NCBI GenBank assembly: GCA_000827495.1
Contig: KN817567.1
Coordinates: forward strand, 55,314-119,313
Direction: 5' to 3'
Length of the DNA: 64,000 nucleotides
DNA from: Hypholoma sublateritium FD-334 SS-4
Lineage: Eukaryota; Basidiomycota; Agaricomycetes; Agaricales; Strophariaceae
The position numbers and the translations under genes are program-made. The notes beneath the pieces are model-generated. The model was not told the DNA's origin. It saw only the letters and a program-made list of their open reading frames with translations, and did no database searches. Shown one piece after another: positions 60,266-64,000 of the stretch (positions are counted from its first letter, which is position 1; every line of letters starts with the position of its first letter).

Positions 60266-61341
60266 ACTTGCCTTGTGTCTGACATCGTAAACCCGTCTTA
60301 CAACAACCGCCTCTCAGCCTGCACCCATTTCCTCTCTACCCATGATCTCTTGCAGCTGCGCGCTCTCCACCCATGCACTCTCCATCGACAGCCTTGCCAA
60401 CGACGTGCGTGAAAATGAAATTGCCGAAATGGAGCTGCGGGCAACAGGCGACGGGCGACGGGGTTTGTGGGCATGGTGTGGAGCGGCGCAAGTAACGAGA
60501 GTGAGCATCAGCGTCTTTCTGTTTGGTGGGATGGGCATCGGTGGTCGCGAGGTGGTCGGCAGCTGCAAAGTAGAGAAGTGAGCTGCACTGAGCAGAGGAC
60601 AAAAATGCGGCGCGTGTGCCTCACGTGATCGTGTTGCTGGACTTTGTTGAATCTTGATGAAGTTTCTGCGTCTACCCCCTTTGTACTTGTTCCACCCAAC
60701 TTGCAGCACTAGTCACTCTGCTTTGTTGGCTAAGGGCATAGCAATCCACGTTCTGACCATGTCGAACTATAGGAGCTACCCCCGGAACCACAAATGCAGA
60801 GTGCGCAACTTGAATGTGTGCCGCCGTCAAAGGGATGGGATTAGGATGGGCAAAATCCACTGCCCATAGATCATGAACACAGGTGAGGTCCCATCTGCTG
60901 ACAGCGCATATTTTACACTGACCTGCTCATTTTTTGCAGATCGCTCCGGCTTCCCCCACAGTACCTCGCACAGGCAGCCCGCAATGTGCATGTCCCTTCC
61001 AGTCAAGCCGTGATGTGCTCGGGATGGGCGCTCAACCTCTATCTACCATCTCTATACTCTCGCTGGTGCTGTTGCCGCCCCCGTTATGCATTCTGGATCT
61101 GAGCGCCCATATCCCAGGCCGGCTGAGCTCTGACCAACGTACGTTGAATGCCCCAAGTCGAACGGGCCGGTCATCTCGCGTCCGTGTGATATAACCAGAC
61201 CAATTTTCACCTATCAACTTTCTGGCCGCAACGCTCAACTGCACCTTCGACTGACTTTGGTACGCATTTGTCTTCAGATATTTTCATAATATACACCTAA
61301 TGTTTGTGAGTCATTAACAGTACACCAATTTTGAGGGCAAG
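60266..61341. other. Spacer between the transposase and third gene of transposon 2
   Basis: About 1.1 kb with only short open frames (for example 60757-60869, a Cys/Arg-rich 36-codon frame). No supported gene is visible. It may hold 5' exons of the next gene. Confidence 0.35.
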
Positions 61342-62506
61342 ATGGGCAAAGGAACGCGCAGCCCGAAGGTTCGCGAGACTCACATGGATCCATTGAGCTC
61401 GCCCCTTGCGGCACAGGCCCAGCGCAAAGCTGAAGCATCAGGAGATCCCGATGGTTTGCTCAAAAGCACTAGAAAAAATAGGAAACCGCGCAACCAGTGC
61501 AAATCAGCTGAGGAGTGCGCCAGGTGCTTGTCAGTGTGAGCGCTACCTTTCAGCAACATCTTACTTGCTGACTGTCATCACATCCAGGCAATTTGGCCCC
61601 GGCAGGAGCTGTGATTCGCAAACGGACTCTCAGACTCCTTGGGTCGATGACACGGCCAAACCTGACTTAAAACGCGGTGTGGAGGAAATGGACGGTACAT
61701 TAAAAATTTGTATTGTTTGCTCAGATCGCTGACAAATTTTCAGATAATGAAATTGTCTCAAGTGGTACTCCAACCAAATGAGCAAATCTGACCATCAACA
61801 CGCCAACAAATGATGCTGAAACCACCGTAGGGCTGGATCACACCGCCGTTGGTATCTCCGTTTCCCCCGTGGTGGGGATTTCCGCTGATGGCGGTGATAT
61901 TGCCCTGCGACGTCCTTTACGCCGTATCTGCCTCCCGCTGCCAGAAGAGGTGGACGCTGTTGCTGAGACCATGGACAAGACGATCAGTGTTAGAACTCGC
62001 CCTCTCGTTCGGCGTGTCACAGTGCCTCTGCACCTCCAGGCACAAGCAGCAGGCGGCACTGATGGGAGCCCCACAAAAGCTGGAGATGTATCCGCGAATA
62101 TTGAAAAGGTAAACTGACCTGCGTTATTCTGTGCATTTGACTGATTTGGCAAACCTTGCAGCCGGATTTTTTGGATGGTGATGCTGCTGCGGCCTCCTCG
62201 GTTGGTGAGGAAGATTCCTGCGCATCATTTTCAGATGCCAGTGATGCTTCCGACACCGAGGTATCCAGAGAGCGCATGAGAGTCTCCTGGCTGGAGTTTG
62301 TGCACCTGACCCAGGCCCACACCGCACATTACTACGCAAAGTACAAACTTTCCAAGCGCCAGGTTGGAAAGCTTCAGAAGGCCAATGACAAGCTGGGACA
62401 GGAAATTGATAGGCTGCGCAGTGAGTTAGCGGATTCTCGTGGGATGCTCAACAAGCTTCAGCAGGGGTTCACATCATTTGCGACGAAGTTCGCAAAAATG
62501 AAGTAG
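61342..62506 (+). CDS. Third gene of transposon 2: coiled-coil protein, function unknown
   Basis: The start MGKGTRSPKVRETHMDPLSS opens a basic region with KSTRKNRKPRNQCKS. Two introns lead to EEMDDNEIVSSGTPTK, where the predicted frame meets a stop at about 61781. A second frame continues with TPTNDAETTVGLDHTAVG and DIALRRPLRRICLPLPEE, so either another intron or a frameshift lies near 61770-61820. The last exon (about 62161-62506) reads QPDFLDGDAAAAS and an acidic Ser/Asp stretch. A clear coiled coil (YKLSKRQVGKLQKANDKLGQ through LRSELADSRGMLNKLQ) runs to the end. A DNA-binding or partner protein for the transposase is possible, but this is inference. Confidence 0.5.
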
Positions 62507-62709
62507 TTTAACATTTGTATTTACATTTCTATGTATTCCAAAACAATGTTTAAACGATGCTCGATAAGAACTGATGGTTTCAGTACTACATGCTTCAAAG
62601 GTCCTTTTTAGAAAGACGCGAAAGTTGGTAAAGATGTAAGTCATTGCAAAGTTATGTACAAAGTTATGTTACAAAGTGATAGATATTAGTCCGAAGTCAA
62701 AGTTAACGA

Positions 62710-62772
62710 CAGTTGTTTTTTGAAAGTGAAAGTTGTTTTTTGAAAGTGAAAGTGATTTTTTGAAAGTGAAAG
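62710..62772. repeat. Three tandem 20-21 bp units in the right subterminal region of transposon 2
   Basis: The unit TTGTTTTTTGAAAGTGAAAG occurs twice and then once more with GA for TG. It lies about 65 bp inside the right end and resembles the CTTTGAAAG motifs near the left end. Such subterminal repeats are typical transposase binding sites in CACTA-like elements. Confidence 0.6.
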
Positions 62773-62834
62773 TGCTTCAAAGTTGCGACCTCAAAGTCGA
62801 AGTTTCCAAAGTGTAACCTACCGTTTTCCTGATG

Positions 62835-64000
62835 CTGTATATCGGCTCGCGCGGTGTAGTGTACCCCTCCGAGAACTGGAGGCGCGTCTGGGCGAGGCAA
62901 GTACTGCATAGATGACGGGAGAGCCGGAGTTCGAGAACGCAGTGCGCACTTCCTCTGCGTTGGATATCGCGCAGACATTGTGGGAGGCAACGTATACTGA
63001 ACACCCGACGGACCGTGGGCACTTTGCGTGGACGAGGTTGCGAACACAGCCGTACGTGCTATTGAACAAGCCCGTAGCGGACCCTGCTGATATTATCTGC
63101 TTTCAGTTTCGGCCTTCCACATTGAAGTGTGCGCGGGCTATGACATGTCGCTCCCGCGAAGAACACACGCGAGATCGACCGGAACCGTCGACCGTTCTCC
63201 AAAGTTATCAAAGTATCAACAGGTTTCTGCCCATGGGAGGGAACATATACTACCGCATGCCTGATGCTGCTCAGGCTCTTCATGCAGGCGGTTCTCTGAA
63301 ATAACAAATATGTACGTTTAAACAGATTGCGACCGTACTTACTAATACATTGTCTCTGTTTTTCAGGTTGTCAGCGTCGACAGCAGCGAAGAATGCTTGC
63401 AAGAATAACTAGGAAACGTTCACCACCGCTACAGCGCCTTCAGTCAAAGAAGCGCCCCGTTGCCCTGCTGGTCACATCGATTTGCACAACACAACGAAGA
63501 TGCGCCCCTGCCTCGATGCCCTTTGCGCCATAAGCGCAGTAGAGCGCTGCTTCACCAGTAACAGCGATGTAAATGCACCGAATTCATCCATGAGCAAGAC
63601 ATCGAAATATAACGCACCACTCACAATATGACACCAACAACTTGGAAGCGGCACATCGCGCCATCCAGAGGCTAGATAATACATATATGTGCTGCAATAG
63701 CGCCACTAGCTAGGTAGTTAGCGGCACTGGGGGCATTGCATGTTTCAATAGATAAATAAATTGTATATGTGTTGTTCGGAATATAAGTACATGCATGAAC
63801 TTGAAGCAACACCCCGAACTTGAAGGCGCCGCTACGCCACGACATAATCATGTGAATAAGTGCTTCGCCAGATGGGGGGTCCAGTGTGTCTTGTCAACAG
63901 GACGAATGGACCCCGGGCACAAGCCGACTCTGCGCGTATGCAGGTGAGCGGCTGCGCGAGGTGGGTGTGTATACAGAGAGGGACTTGAGGGGGTGGGCAG
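62835..64000. repeat. GC-rich repeat copy B, right part
   Basis: It matches 32220-33387 to the last base of the window. The leading CT is the second half of the transposon 2 target duplication. The 130-codon open frame at 62912-63304 corresponds to a frame that is shifted in copy A after a 2-bp difference near 63127, so neither copy looks like a maintained gene. Confidence 0.85.

Larger units (their letters stand above)
53995..62834. mobile_element. Transposon 2: 8.84-kb Plavaka-type DNA transposon
   Basis: The left end CATCAGGAAAACGGTAGGT (19 bp) is a perfect inverted copy of the right end. Similarity continues for some 30 bp more (ACTTTG, AACTT, CTTT blocks). Both ends are bordered by CT (53993-53994 and 62835-62836), and the uninterrupted copy at 32213-32230 reads straight across with a single CT. 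The subterminal parts (54005-54250 and 62580-62818) are rich in CAAAGTT/ACTTTC motifs, as is usual for CACTA-like elements. It carries a Plavaka transposase (+) with one in-frame stop, a divergent accessory gene (-) and a third gene (+). Confidence 0.9.

Overview
The window is nuclear DNA from a filamentous basidiomycete, most likely an Agaricomycete. The evidence is many short (about 45-70 bp) GT-AG introns, mushroom-type gene families (perilipin-like lipid-droplet protein, DUF6534 membrane protein, FunK1 kinase, Tnp2 and Plavaka transposases) and a fungal tRNA-Val(AAC). I cannot name the genus from sequence alone.

Left half (1 to about 29,700) is ordinary genic DNA. In order it holds the 3' end of a proline-rich gene (+), a metacaspase (-), a probable Sld7-like replication protein (+), a 2.2-kb gene-poor stretch bounded by a copy of that gene's last exon, a BTB/POZ protein with a huge disordered N-terminus (+), a perilipin-like protein (+), a DUF6534 seven-helix membrane protein (-), a SulP/SLC26 anion transporter with STAS domain (+), a small secreted protein (+), a membrane-bound J-domain protein (+) and a SLATT-domain two-helix membrane protein (-). 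Three near-identical tRNA-Val(AAC) genes lie between these genes, all on the + strand.

Right half (about 29,750 to 64,000) is accessory DNA. Its matrix is a very GC-rich, decayed, internally repetitive family with no recognisable intact gene. Three AT-richer segments interrupt it. (1) A NACHT NLR-like gene (33,582-36,600, -) contains an N-gap whose two edges carry the same 95 bp, so the gap is probably an assembly artefact. (2) A 10.36-kb transposon (43,052-53,409) has a 7-bp target duplication and carries a Tnp2-type transposase, a FunK1 protein kinase and a conserved accessory protein. (3) An 8.84-kb Plavaka-type transposon (53,995-62,834) has 19-bp perfect terminal inverted repeats, a 2-bp target duplication, a transposase with one in-frame stop, and two accessory genes. 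Both transposon boundaries are confirmed inside the window. The GC-rich copy at 31,640-33,387 is an uninterrupted version of the sequence that the transposons split into 53,417-53,994 and 62,835-64,000.

Working together: the left-half genes look like independent housekeeping or membrane genes. The right half is a repeat island that collects transposons and an NLR. The most interesting point is a complete transposon that carries a protein kinase as cargo, supported by empty-site comparison.
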